DNA of 21,212 nucleotides from Pseudacidobacterium sp036264445 (lineage in GTDB: Bacteria > Acidobacteriota > Terriglobia > Terriglobales > Acidobacteriaceae): contig DATAQW010000366.1 of the NCBI GenBank assembly GCA_036264445.1, forward strand, positions 1-21,212, given 5' to 3'. The notes below the pieces were generated by a model that did no database searches, was not told the DNA's origin, and worked only from the letters and a program-made list of their open reading frames with translations. This document shows positions 1 through 8,259 of the stretch, one piece after another. Position numbers and translations under genes: made by a program. Every line of letters starts with the position of its first letter. Position 1 is the first letter of the stretch.

Positions 1-198
1 ATCAGCGGTTATGTGGGTTGGCCGTTGCTGAAACAGCTCTTTATAAATCCTCACATGCACGACCTTCTCATCGGACGAAAGGATTTTTGCAATTGCAAAC
101 TTGTCGTCCGACCGAATCGAGCATAGGTCTCCAACAGCCAATCGCTTGGGTATAAATTGGCTGAACAACCAGTTCGCGACCCTGTGCTTCAGATTCAT
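1..198 (-). CDS. hypothetical protein, 5' part only (runs off left edge)
   Basis: The minus strand is open from an ATG at 198 to base 1, giving exactly 66 codons with no stop, so only the N-terminus is visible. I do not recognise a named family. The start reads MNLKHRVANWLF. Next comes a segment with GDLCSIRSDDKFAIAKIL and then EKVVHVRIYKELF, alternating hydrophobic and polar residues that suggest a small beta-barrel fold. An in-frame TAG lies five codons upstream of the ATG with no other start between, so 198 is the earliest usual start. A purine run AAGGGGG directly abuts the ATG, closer than an ideal ribosome-binding site. The overlapping frame gives an implausible protein, so this frame is preferred. 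It is transcribed away from the peptidase gene, making 199-635 a divergent intergenic region. Confidence 0.55.
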   Translation of the reverse strand, partial: MNLKHRVANWLFSQFIPKRLAVGDLCSIRSDDKFAIAKILSSDEKVVHVRIYKELFQQRPTHITAD

Positions 199-355
199 CC
201 CCCTTATTGTCTACTAGAGAGAGGAGGTTGCCCAGAGTTCCACAAGAGGCAAGTTTTGACTCACGATCGATCCCCCGCGTAGTTGGAAATGTGTCGCGCT
301 GGCCAAATGTCAGGGTCATGTCGCCGTAGCGCCATCGATGATGATAACCCTGATC

Positions 356-393
356 GCCACTTGTCCGTAAAGTCGGCTAATCGGACAAGTGGC
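356..393. repeat. perfect 12-bp inverted repeat
   Basis: GCCACTTGTCCG at 356-367 is exactly repeated in inverse as CGGACAAGTGGC at 382-393, with a 14-base spacer. Neither strand shows a T-tract after the stem, so it does not look like a Rho-independent terminator. It could be an operator, a recombination or transposon-end remnant, or a structured transcript. Confidence 0.8.
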
Positions 394-533
394 ATTTCGA
401 TCCTGATGTATTTGTGAAGCTGTCCCGGGTCCTCTGCGGATTCAAACTGACCCCCTATCCATGTTTTTCAATCCACAATTGGATGAACAGTGCAGTAAAA
501 CCTTCCAGCGGACTATTGCATAATCCTCATAAT

Positions 534-551
534 GTATACAAATATGTATAC
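534..551. promoter_or_regulatory. GTATAC-N6-GTATAC dyad, candidate operator
   Basis: Two copies of the palindromic hexamer GTATAC (534-539 and 546-551) are separated by the AT-rich spacer AAATAT, 85 bases upstream of the peptidase start. The hexamers are both direct and inverted repeats, a usual form for a dimeric repressor site. The sequence is AT-rich and could overlap a -10 element, but I could not find a well-spaced -35. The regulator is unknown. Confidence 0.4.
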
Positions 552-635
552 GTATCCAGGATTTGAGCTTTATCCACGGCGCTAGCCTGGCGTCGCAGCT
601 TGTCTCCTGGCAAACAACATCTCATGGGAGGATGC

Positions 636-2924
636 ATGCCGCAAAGTTGGCTGCGTTGCGCTCTTTTTTTAACAGCATCGCTGGGTCTTTCTGCCATTCA
701 TTTCGACGGACAAGTGACACGCGCGGACTACGAGCGCGCAGCGCAGTTGCGGGACAAGTATAAAACGCTGGCACTGAATATTCCGGAAGCACCAAGCTGG
801 ATTGAGAAAACAGATACTTTCTGGTATCGCAAGACGGTCGAAGGTGGTCATGCATTCGTGCTGGTGGATGCAAACACAAAGATAAAGAAACCGGCTTTTG
901 ACCACGACAGGCTGGCAGCGGCGTTGTCCTCAGCAGACGAAAAAAAATATACGGGAGTCACGCTGCCATTCACCCGCTTCAGATATGTGGATGGACAAGC
1001 GGCGATTGAGCTTGTGCTGGAGAATCGCCGATGGCACTGTGACCTGACAAGCTATAAATGCGGAAAGTCTGAGCCGCTGTCTCCAGAAGATGAGGAATAC
1101 GAGAGCGACGACGATTACGACAGCACTCCAAAAGCCATCAATAGCGAGAAGCGCGTCCAGGCATCGCCTGATGGAAAGTGGGAGGCGTTTATCGAAAATT
1201 ACAACGTCTTTGTGCGCGCGAAAGGCAAAACAGAAAAGACAGTGCTGAGCTGTGATGGCTCCGAGGACAATTATTACGCCCTCGATACGCTTGCATGGTC
1301 GCCGGATTCGCGTCATCTGGTGGCGTACCGCATCCGGCCGGGGTATCGGCGTGAGGTGCATTATGTCGAGTCGTCGCCGTCCGATCAGCTGCAACCAAAA
1401 TATTCGACGATGGTGTATCCCAAAGCAGGCGATGTTTTGGCTTTGCCACAACCCGTACTTTTCGATGTGCTGGCCAAGCGGGAGCTTGTAATTGACAACC
1501 GCCTGTTTCCGAACCCATACGAACTATCGCCTGCTGTGTGGTGGAAGGATGGACGCGGCTTCACCTTTGAGTACAACCAGCGCGGACACCAAGCCTATCG
1601 CGTGGTTGAAGTGAGCGCGGCGACTGGATCTGCGCGTGCTCTGATTGATGAAGAAAGCAAGACCTTCATCGATTACCGGCCGCTTGTGCCTGATCAGCAT
1701 GACACGGGCAAGAAGGTGCGCGTGGACATTCACGACGGAAAAGAAATTTTATGGGCGTCGGAACGAGATGGGTGGGAGCACCTGTATCTGTATGACGGCA
1801 CTACTGGCATGGTAAAGAGCCAAATCACGAAGGGGAACTGGGTGGTGCGGAATGTCGATTACGTGGATACGGAAAAACGCGTCATCTGGTTTGAAGCAAG
1901 CGGCATGGAGCCGGACAAAGATCCTTATTACATGCATCCATACCGAATCAACTTTGATGGCACCGGCATGACGCCGCTTTCCAATGTAGACGCCGATCAT
2001 CGTGTTGTCTTCTCGCCTGACGGCAAGTTCTACATTGACACGTGGTCGCGCATCGACCTGCTGCCGGTCATGGAGTTACGGAGCGCGGTGGATGACAAGG
2101 CTGTGATGACGGTGGAACAAGGCGACGACCATAAGCTGATCGATGCGGGCTGGCGTCCGCCTGAAGTATTTACCGCAAAGGCACGCGATGGGAAGACAGA
2201 CATCTGGGGCGTGATTTATAAGCCGGCACATTTTGATCCAAGCAAGAAATATCCAGTCGTGGAATCGATCTATGCCGGGCCACAGGGGTCGTTTGTGCCC
2301 AAGTCATTTGGGCCGTGGGCGCAGCCACTTACTGAACTTGGATTTGTAGTTGTGCAGATCGATGGAATGGGCACCAACAACCGTTCCAAGGCATTCCATG
2401 ATGTGGCATGGCAAAACCTGAAAGACGCAGGATTTGAAGACCGTATCCTCTGGCATAAGGCGGTTGCTGCGAAATATTCGTGGTATGACGTTTCTCGCGT
2501 CGGTATCTTTGGGACCTCCGCGGGCGGCCAGAGTGCCATGGGAGCGCTGCTGTTTCATCCGGAGTTTTATAGAGCTGCTGTCTCCAACAGCGGCAGCCAC
2601 GATAACCGGATGGACAAGATATGGTGGAATGAGCAATGGATGGGCTGGCCGGTTGGTCCGCAATACGCCGCGTCATCCAATGTAGATAATGCATACCGGC
2701 TGCAGGGCAAGCTTCTGCTCGTGGTCGGCGAGATGGACAAGAATGTCGATCCCTCGTCTACATTTCAGGTGGTCAATGCGCTGATCAAAGCGAATAAGCG
2801 GTTTGATCTGTTCTATGTGCCGGGTGGCGGGCATGGCGCAGGCGGCGAATACGGTCAGAGGCTGCTGGAGGACTTCTTTGTGCATAATCTGCGTGGCCAG
2901 GAGCCTCCGGACTGGAATAAGTAA
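636..2924 (+). CDS. secreted S9-family serine peptidase (DPP IV-like)
   Basis: A 762-residue exported serine peptidase of the prolyl oligopeptidase family (S9). The ATG at 636 is chosen because GGGAGG at 626-631 sits four bases upstream and because it gives a short signal peptide (MPQSWLRCALFLTASLGLSA). A TTG at 600 and an ATG at 624 are in frame but less well placed. Residues about 80-480 form the beta-propeller, with the bacterial DPP IV-like signature SERDGWEHLY at 375-384. The C-terminal alpha/beta-hydrolase carries the triad: Ser628 in GTSAGG, Asp701 in GEMDKNVDP and His733 in GGGHGAGG. The DWVYEEE motif that binds the substrate N-terminus in classical DPP IV is not apparent, so the exact cleavage specificity is open. 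It probably releases dipeptides or short peptides outside the cytoplasm. The next gene begins 8 bases after the stop, so the two are probably co-transcribed. Confidence 0.9.
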   Translation: MPQSWLRCALFLTASLGLSAIHFDGQVTRADYERAAQLRDKYKTLALNIPEAPSWIEKTDTFWYRKTVEGGHAFVLVDANTKIKKPAFDHDRLAAALSSADEKKYTGVTLPFTRFRYVDGQAAIELVLENRRWHCDLTSYKCGKSEPLSPEDEEYESDDDYDSTPKAINSEKRVQASPDGKWEAFIENYNVFVRAKGKTEKTVLSCDGSEDNYYALDTLAWSPDSRHLVAYRIRPGYRREVHYVESSPSDQLQPKYSTMVYPKAGDVLALPQPVLFDVLAKRELVIDNRLFPNPYELSPAVWWKDGRGFTFEYNQRGHQAYRVVEVSAATGSARALIDEESKTFIDYRPLVPDQHDTGKKVRVDIHDGKEILWASERDGWEHLYLYDGTTGMVKSQITKGNWVVRNVDYVDTEKRVIWFEASGMEPDKDPYYMHPYRINFDGTGMTPLSNVDADHRVVFSPDGKFYIDTWSRIDLLPVMELRSAVDDKAVMTVEQGDDHKLIDAGWRPPEVFTAKARDGKTDIWGVIYKPAHFDPSKKYPVVESIYAGPQGSFVPKSFGPWAQPLTELGFVVVQIDGMGTNNRSKAFHDVAWQNLKDAGFEDRILWHKAVAAKYSWYDVSRVGIFGTSAGGQSAMGALLFHPEFYRAAVSNSGSHDNRMDKIWWNEQWMGWPVGPQYAASSNVDNAYRLQGKLLLVVGEMDKNVDPSSTFQVVNALIKANKRFDLFYVPGGGHGAGGEYGQRLLEDFFVHNLRGQEPPDWNK

Positions 2925-2932
2925 GCGGCTGG

Positions 2933-4006
2933 ATGATGATGGTCTGGAACGCGCAAGCCGTGGGGATGAGAGTGATCTGGGGTGCGCTCTGCTTTGCGCT
3001 TGTAATGCCGCTTCAAGCGCAGCATCCCAGTTCTTCTGATCCGGAAAGGGAGTTGCGTATTGGTGCGGCCCTTACTCACGAGGGAAAGTTCGAGGAGGCA
3101 ATCCCGCACCTGATTGCGGCGCGCAGCCGCGTTGCGGAAGAGTACGCAGCAAGCTTCAATCTGGCCTTGTGTTATCTGGGGACACGACGCTTTCAGCAGG
3201 CCATCGATGTTCTCGAAGAATTACACACAAAGGGGCACAACACCGCTGCATTAAACAATCTTCTAGCCCAGGCGTACGTCGGCGCTGCGAAACCTGAAAA
3301 AGCGTTCGCAGCCCTTCGTCAGGCTGCTTTGCTTACACCCAATGATGAAAAGCTGTATGTCTTTGTAGCCGACGCATGTACTGACAACAGACAATATGAG
3401 CTCGGTTTGCGCGTGGTGGAATTAGGTCTCCAATACCTGCCTTCCTCGGCGCGATTGCACTATGAATATGCGATGTTTCTTGCCCGACTGGACCGCTATG
3501 AGGAGGCAAAACCAGAGTTTGAGCGCGCCGCGATGCTTGCGCAAGGAGGTGACATTACTTATCTGGCGCGGGCGCAGGAATTCCTGTTTGAAGATGACTT
3601 GCCGGGCGCAATCCGGACTGCCCGGGAGGGGATCAGCAACGGGCATCACAGCTATGTTTTGCAAGACCTTTTAGCTGAGGTGCTGATTCACTCCGGCGTG
3701 ACGCCTGGCCAAGCAGAATGTGCGGAGGCCCGATCATTGCTGGAAAACGCCGTAGCACAGAAACCGGACTATTCAACGGCCCAGATTGCGCTGGGCAAGC
3801 TCTATTTGATGGAAGGGCGGCTTGATGATGCAGTTGTACATCTGGAGACGGGGCGCCGCCTTGAGCCCGAGAATCCGGCTATCTACTCCAGCCTTGCGAA
3901 TGCCTATCGGAGGCTTGGAGAGGAACAAAAAGCCCGCCAAATGTTGGATGAGCTAGGGAAATTGCTGCAGAACGCTCATGTTGCAGAAGCCACCTCTCAG
4001 AAATAG
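2933..4006 (+). CDS. secreted tetratricopeptide-repeat protein
   Basis: A 357-residue protein made almost wholly of TPR-type helical pairs after an N-terminal signal sequence. About eight repeats run from residue 40 to 345, with typical spacing of small and aromatic residues, as in YAASFNLALCYLG and AQIALGKLYLMEG. TPR arrays are protein-binding scaffolds and no catalytic domain is present. Three ATG codons stand in a row at 2933-2941. Another ATG at 2966 would begin MRVIWGALCFALVMPLQAQ, a tidier signal peptide, and may be the true start. Neither has a strong ribosome-binding site, consistent with coupling to the peptidase gene 8 bases upstream. Export to the periplasm or outer membrane is inferred from the leader. 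Its partner is unknown; the peptidase or the downstream receptor are possible. Confidence 0.85.
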   Translation: MMMVWNAQAVGMRVIWGALCFALVMPLQAQHPSSSDPERELRIGAALTHEGKFEEAIPHLIAARSRVAEEYAASFNLALCYLGTRRFQQAIDVLEELHTKGHNTAALNNLLAQAYVGAAKPEKAFAALRQAALLTPNDEKLYVFVADACTDNRQYELGLRVVELGLQYLPSSARLHYEYAMFLARLDRYEEAKPEFERAAMLAQGGDITYLARAQEFLFEDDLPGAIRTAREGISNGHHSYVLQDLLAEVLIHSGVTPGQAECAEARSLLENAVAQKPDYSTAQIALGKLYLMEGRLDDAVVHLETGRRLEPENPAIYSSLANAYRRLGEEQKARQMLDELGKLLQNAHVAEATSQK

Positions 4007-4292
4007 AGAACAAAACCAAGCCTTTGTGCAAATGCATAAATGATTGTTATGCGCGTAAAAGATACAAAATTAAATCTTGCTAAAAATACAAAAAGAAATA
4101 CATAATTCAGTACCTTCAACTGTTGACAAGTTTGGGATCCGAAAGCCGACCTGCGTGGCGGGCCGGAGTTTTAGCAGCGGCCAGAAAATCTCTGAGGAAG
4201 AAATATCAAGCCGGCCGTGGGAAAGCGTTTTCCGGCGGCATATAGCTCGAACTATTCAATCGGGCGGTTCGAGGGAATTTTGGAGGATATAG
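4007..4292 (+). promoter_or_regulatory. leader and promoter region of the TonB receptor
   Basis: A 286-base gap begins AT-rich (4007-4110) and becomes GC-rich towards the receptor gene, which suggests the promoter lies in the first half followed by a long 5' leader. It holds a GCATAA-N7-TTATGC dyad at 4034-4052, a TTGACA hexamer at 4123 with no matching -10, and a possible leader hairpin near 4210-4240 (GCCGG/CCGGC arms). GGAGG precedes the receptor ATG by 7 bases. I cannot fix the transcription start. Confidence 0.4.
4034..4052. promoter_or_regulatory. GCATAA-N7-TTATGC dyad, candidate operator
   Basis: The 6-bp arms are perfect inverted repeats about 30 bases after the TPR stop codon and about 240 bases before the receptor gene. 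The stem is AT-rich with no T-tract, so a protein-binding site is more likely than a terminator. No regulator is identified. Confidence 0.25.
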
Positions 4293-7200
4293 ATGCATCG
4301 TCTTAGAAACAGCTGTAGACCGGCAGGTCTCGTTGCCTGCCTGATGATGTATGCGGCCGTGCTGACGTTAACGGCGCATGGGCAGAGTGGATCACAGGGA
4401 AGCGTAACGGTTACTGTGATCGATCCCAGTGGAAGCGTGATTCCGGCGGCGCATCTGGAACTGACCGATCTTGCGACCAACGACGTGCGTATAGCCGATA
4501 CGCAGGACAAGGGCAACTACACTTTTGTGAACCTGAATATCGGAATTTACAGGCTGAGTGTGGCCAAAGAGGGATTTACAACGCGTGTTTATGAGTCCGT
4601 CGTAGTGCATGCTTCGCAGGTGACGGCGTTAAACACTTCGCTGACGCTGGGGCAGGCGAACCAGACAGTGAATGTCTCAGAGAGCGCGACGCCCGTGCTG
4701 GAGACGACATCGAATGCGATTGGCACGGTTGTGGATTTGAAGCAAATCCAGGATTTGCCTGTAGCGGATCGCGACCTTCACACGCTGGCATACCTTACGC
4801 CTGGTTATACAGGCACATGGAACGGTCTACCGTCCATCGACCAGGGCAACAATGTTGACGGCGTGATCGGAAGCTCCAGCCGTATGAAGTTTGGCGGGAA
4901 TGACCAACCCGCAATAACGCCGCGCCTAGAAGATATCGAAGAGATGACGGTCATGACGGACCAGCTCGACCTGAACCAGGGTTTCGGGCAGGCCAGCATG
5001 CAGATCAATTACGTCACCAAGCGCGGAACCAATAAATTTCATGGCGGAGTGTTTGGCGATTTCCAGAATTCGGGCCTGAACGCAAACAGCTGGACCAACA
5101 ACAACGCCGGTGTACGCAAGAACAAGTTCATCCGGAACAGCTTTGGCGCCAATCTGGGTGGTCCGATTTTTCGCGACAAGCTGTTCTTTTTTGGGAGCTT
5201 TGCTTTCACCAAACAGCCTCAATCGATTACGGCTGTAAACCAGGCATTTACGCAGGCTGCACAGGCGGGCAATTTTACATATACCGGAACCGATGGCAAT
5301 ACCTATTCGGCAAATCTGTTCTCGCTTGCTGCGCAAACCAGTCCCACATTGCCTGCATCGGTAAATTCCGTTATCGCTACGCAATTTCAGGCCATCGACA
5401 GCGCTATGGGTAGCGGAAGCGTTTCCAACACTACTGATCCGAACTACCTTGCTGTGCGATGGAACAACTCAGCGCCTTTGACGACTTATTACCCGACAGT
5501 CCGGCTGGATTACAGCCTGTCGGAAAAGCTTCGCATGTTCCTGGCCTGGAACATGACACAGACAACGCAGCCTGGCGTGAATACTCCTGGTTTTCCAGGA
5601 TCAGCGTTCAAAGACCAGGTGGCCGGTAACCAGTTCAGGAACTTTACTGCTTCGTACGGAATCGATTGGATATTCTCCCCAAAACTAATCAATCAATTCA
5701 AAGTCGGATTTCTCTATAACGTCAGCAAATACGCGTATGACGCCAAGCCGTTGTATGCCACTGAGCCTACTGTCTATTGGAATTTCGTCAATTATGGAGC
5801 CAACGGCAGCAATAATATGTCGGGACAGGCATATCAATTGCCTATAACTTCGTACTATCCGCTCTTCACAGTCTCAGATAGTGCGACCTGGCAGCATGGC
5901 GCGCACACACTGAACTTCGGATTCTCCTGGTATCGTGAGCAAGACCATTATTGGGACCCTCCGCATGGCTTCCCGAATATCAATCTTGGCTTATCAACAG
6001 GCGATCCGGCATTACAGGCTTTTACCTCCACAACCTTGCCCAATGCCAGTTCCCAATCGCTGGGTGAGGCACAGCAGCTCTATGCGATCCTCACAGGAAG
6101 AATTGGATTCGCAGGTACTGGCACATCTCCTATTGGTGGCCAGTATGCGTACAACGCCAATACCGGCAACTACAAGCAGGGAATCGGAGAGTTTGTGTTA
6201 GACGAGGTTTCCAAGGCATGGGCACTTTTTGCCGAGGACTCATGGAGAATTACACCGACATTCACGCTTAATTACGGGCTTCGCTGGGATTTCACTGGAG
6301 ATCAGCATGACCTTACCTCCGCCTATCATTCAGCTTTGCCGGCCGATATCTATGGACCATCAGGCATAGGTAATCTCTTCAATCCAGGCTCACTGAATGG
6401 CACGATGGATCCGCAGCTTATAGCGCATAACCATGCCTATAGCCCGTGGAATGTTGCTCCACAGCCCGCCATCGGGTTTGCGTGGAATCCCAAGGGAAGT
6501 GAAAGCGCGCTGGGAAGGTTCCTGGGCGACGGCAAAACGGTAATACGCGGGGGATTCAACCTGCGGCGATTTACCGAGCCTTACCAGTATTACTGGGATA
6601 ATGCTTCAGACTATGCCGCGTTTGAATACCAGAACTTTTATCTGAATGCCAACAATACTGGACAGCCCGGGACCTATGCCCCTGGGAGTCTGTCACTCGG
6701 AAACGCGTTGCCTGCATATGGTATTTCCCCGACTACTTTTCAGAAGTCGGCGCCGCAATCCGAATTTACCTTCCTGAATTCTGTTGGTGTGACCGGCATC
6801 GATCCTAAAATCAAGCAGCCTTATAGTGAAGCGTGGAACTTCGGTATCCAGCGCCAGCTGGGCAACTCACGCGCGATTGAGGTTCGCTACAACGGAAACC
6901 ATACCGTCCATCAGTGGCTTGCGCTCAACTACAACGAAGTCAATATCTTTGAGAACGGCTTTCTGAACGAGTTCAAGAATGCGCAAACCAACCTTGCGCT
7001 CAATGGCGGGACATCATTTGCTAACAACGGGCAGGCGGGTCAGAAGCCGCTGCCGATCTTTGATGCCGCATTTGCTGGCGAATCCTCCGGCGGAACGGGC
7101 GTTCCGTTATCTGACTACGCCAACGGCCAATTCATTACTTATCTGCAGACGGGTCAGGCAGGCGCAATGGCAAATGTGTTAGCCGGCATCAACGGGACCG

Positions 7201-8153
7201 TCCCTTACTTCTGCAACCTGGTGGGCGCAAGTTTCAGCCCATGTGCCGCCAATGCAGGATATACAGGCAACGGCGCAGGCTATCCCATCAACTTCTTCCA
7301 GGCCAACCCATTTGCCGCGGGCTCAACGACCAGCTATATGGTGGCGGCTGGATCTTCCAACTACAACGCAGTACAGGTGGACTTCCGTCAGAATGCGTGG
7401 AACGGCTTGCAATTTGATGCCAATTACACTTATAGTCACACGCTCGGAATATCTACGACAAACGATTGGACAACGCGGTTCGCCGCCTACACTGTGCGCG
7501 ATCTGGCAAAGAGCTATGCGCCTGCGTTGTTCGATCTACGTCATTCCCTGCATGTGAGCGGAACTTATGATCTGCCCTTTGGCACAGGAAGACAATTCCT
7601 CAGTTCGGGCAGCATCCTGGATAAGGTGCTCGGCAACTGGACCGTGGGCAGCATTGTTACTTTCCAGAGCGGCGCTCCGTCGCAGGTCCTGGGCGGCAAT
7701 GCCAACTTTAACGATTACGGAGATGGCGGAATCAACTTGACGGGCGTCACGTCTTCTCAGTTGCAACACTCAGTTGGAGTACACCGCCTTGCCCCTGGCA
7801 ATACCTTTGTCCAGCTTGTCAATCCGAAGTACCTTGCAAGCTCTACGGGAGGTGCGAATACATCGTATATCTCTCCGAACATAACGCCGGGAACTATTGG
7901 ACGTACTCTATATCTATATCAACCGCATACTTTCGCACAGGATGTCTCTCTCACGAAAGCGTTCCCGATTACAGAAGCCATCCGGTTCAGATTTCAAGGC
8001 GAATTCCTGAATGCGTGGAACCATCCATATTTCGGAAATGGCGGAGAAACGGGCTGGTGGTACAACGGGAATGTTCAGGGGACAAACTGGGGAACAGGCA
8101 CAGAGCAGAGTGGTCCGCGTGCGATTGAGCTTCGCGTCAACGTTGACTTTTAA
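4293..8153 (+). CDS. Oar-like TonB-dependent receptor
   Basis: A 1286-residue outer-membrane transporter. GGAGG lies 7 bases before the ATG. The first ~30 residues are a signal peptide ending near LTAHGQS. Residues about 34-115 form a carboxypeptidase-regulatory-like beta-sandwich (GSVTVTVIDPSGSVIPAAHL). A plug domain follows at about 135-245 (IQDLPVADRDLHTLAYLTPG, QINYVTKRGTNKFHGGV). The rest is a long barrel rich in aromatic and Asn residues. The protein ends in ELRVNVDF, the C-terminal Phe typical of outer-membrane barrel insertion. Receptors of this architecture are numerous in Acidobacteriota and take up large substrates using TonB/ExbBD energy. Substrate is inferred, from the two sugar hydrolases downstream, to be an arabinose-containing oligosaccharide. 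No SusD-type lipoprotein gene is adjacent. A possible terminator follows at 8164-8196, so the hydrolases may be partly separate in transcription. Confidence 0.93.
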   Translation: MHRLRNSCRPAGLVACLMMYAAVLTLTAHGQSGSQGSVTVTVIDPSGSVIPAAHLELTDLATNDVRIADTQDKGNYTFVNLNIGIYRLSVAKEGFTTRVYESVVVHASQVTALNTSLTLGQANQTVNVSESATPVLETTSNAIGTVVDLKQIQDLPVADRDLHTLAYLTPGYTGTWNGLPSIDQGNNVDGVIGSSSRMKFGGNDQPAITPRLEDIEEMTVMTDQLDLNQGFGQASMQINYVTKRGTNKFHGGVFGDFQNSGLNANSWTNNNAGVRKNKFIRNSFGANLGGPIFRDKLFFFGSFAFTKQPQSITAVNQAFTQAAQAGNFTYTGTDGNTYSANLFSLAAQTSPTLPASVNSVIATQFQAIDSAMGSGSVSNTTDPNYLAVRWNNSAPLTTYYPTVRLDYSLSEKLRMFLAWNMTQTTQPGVNTPGFPGSAFKDQVAGNQFRNFTASYGIDWIFSPKLINQFKVGFLYNVSKYAYDAKPLYATEPTVYWNFVNYGANGSNNMSGQAYQLPITSYYPLFTVSDSATWQHGAHTLNFGFSWYREQDHYWDPPHGFPNINLGLSTGDPALQAFTSTTLPNASSQSLGEAQQLYAILTGRIGFAGTGTSPIGGQYAYNANTGNYKQGIGEFVLDEVSKAWALFAEDSWRITPTFTLNYGLRWDFTGDQHDLTSAYHSALPADIYGPSGIGNLFNPGSLNGTMDPQLIAHNHAYSPWNVAPQPAIGFAWNPKGSESALGRFLGDGKTVIRGGFNLRRFTEPYQYYWDNASDYAAFEYQNFYLNANNTGQPGTYAPGSLSLGNALPAYGISPTTFQKSAPQSEFTFLNSVGVTGIDPKIKQPYSEAWNFGIQRQLGNSRAIEVRYNGNHTVHQWLALNYNEVNIFENGFLNEFKNAQTNLALNGGTSFANNGQAGQKPLPIFDAAFAGESSGGTGVPLSDYANGQFITYLQTGQAGAMANVLAGINGTVPYFCNLVGASFSPCAANAGYTGNGAGYPINFFQANPFAAGSTTSYMVAAGSSNYNAVQVDFRQNAWNGLQFDANYTYSHTLGISTTNDWTTRFAAYTVRDLAKSYAPALFDLRHSLHVSGTYDLPFGTGRQFLSSGSILDKVLGNWTVGSIVTFQSGAPSQVLGGNANFNDYGDGGINLTGVTSSQLQHSVGVHRLAPGNTFVQLVNPKYLASSTGGANTSYISPNITPGTIGRTLYLYQPHTFAQDVSLTKAFPITEAIRFRFQGEFLNAWNHPYFGNGGETGWWYNGNVQGTNWGTGTEQSGPRAIELRVNVDF

Positions 8154-8163
8154 TTGTTGCATC

Positions 8164-8196
8164 AGCCACGGTGGCTTCCTGCCGCGGCTGTATTTT
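8164..8196 (+). terminator. possible Rho-independent terminator after the receptor
   Basis: AGCCACGG (8164-8171) can pair with CCGCGGCT (8182-8189) with one mismatch, followed by GTATTTT. An alternative tight hairpin is AGCCAC-G-GTGGCT at 8164-8176. The U-run is short, so termination may be partial, as expected if receptor and hydrolases must be made in different amounts. Confidence 0.35.
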
Positions 8197-8259
8197 GTGA
8201 AGTTGAGAGGAAGCAGGCATCACAGCTCCGAATGTATATAAGAATTAAGGTATAAAGCT

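Larger units (their letters stand above)
199..635. other. divergent intergenic region, dyad-rich, possible IS remnant
   Basis: About 440 bases without a convincing gene lie between the divergent minus-strand gene and the S9 peptidase. They contain a perfect 12-bp inverted repeat (356-393), a looser CAGGGT/ACCCTG dyad (311-316 and 347-352), a TTCAAACTGACCCCCTA stretch near 440-456 that reminds me of IS21-type element ends, and a GTATAC-N6-GTATAC dyad (534-551). No clean -35/-10 pair with normal spacing is visible. The IS suggestion is from memory only. Confidence 0.5.

Noticed and set aside
68..319. 83-codon minus-strand frame at the left edge
   Set aside because: It overlaps in another frame the 1-198 reading, which has the more protein-like sequence. 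This one crosses the dyad-rich non-coding DNA and lacks recognisable motifs.
563..763. 66-codon plus-strand frame overlapping the S9 peptidase start
   Set aside because: It lies in another frame of the peptidase signal-peptide region, with no ribosome-binding site and no family resemblance.
4123..4128. TTGACA hexamer as a -35 element for the receptor gene
   Set aside because: The sequence 16-18 bases downstream is GC-rich with no -10-like hexamer.
4077..4292. 71-codon frame ending directly before the TonB receptor start
   Set aside because: It starts with TTG, has no ribosome-binding site and has low-complexity composition. It is more likely untranslated leader, although a leader peptide cannot be excluded.
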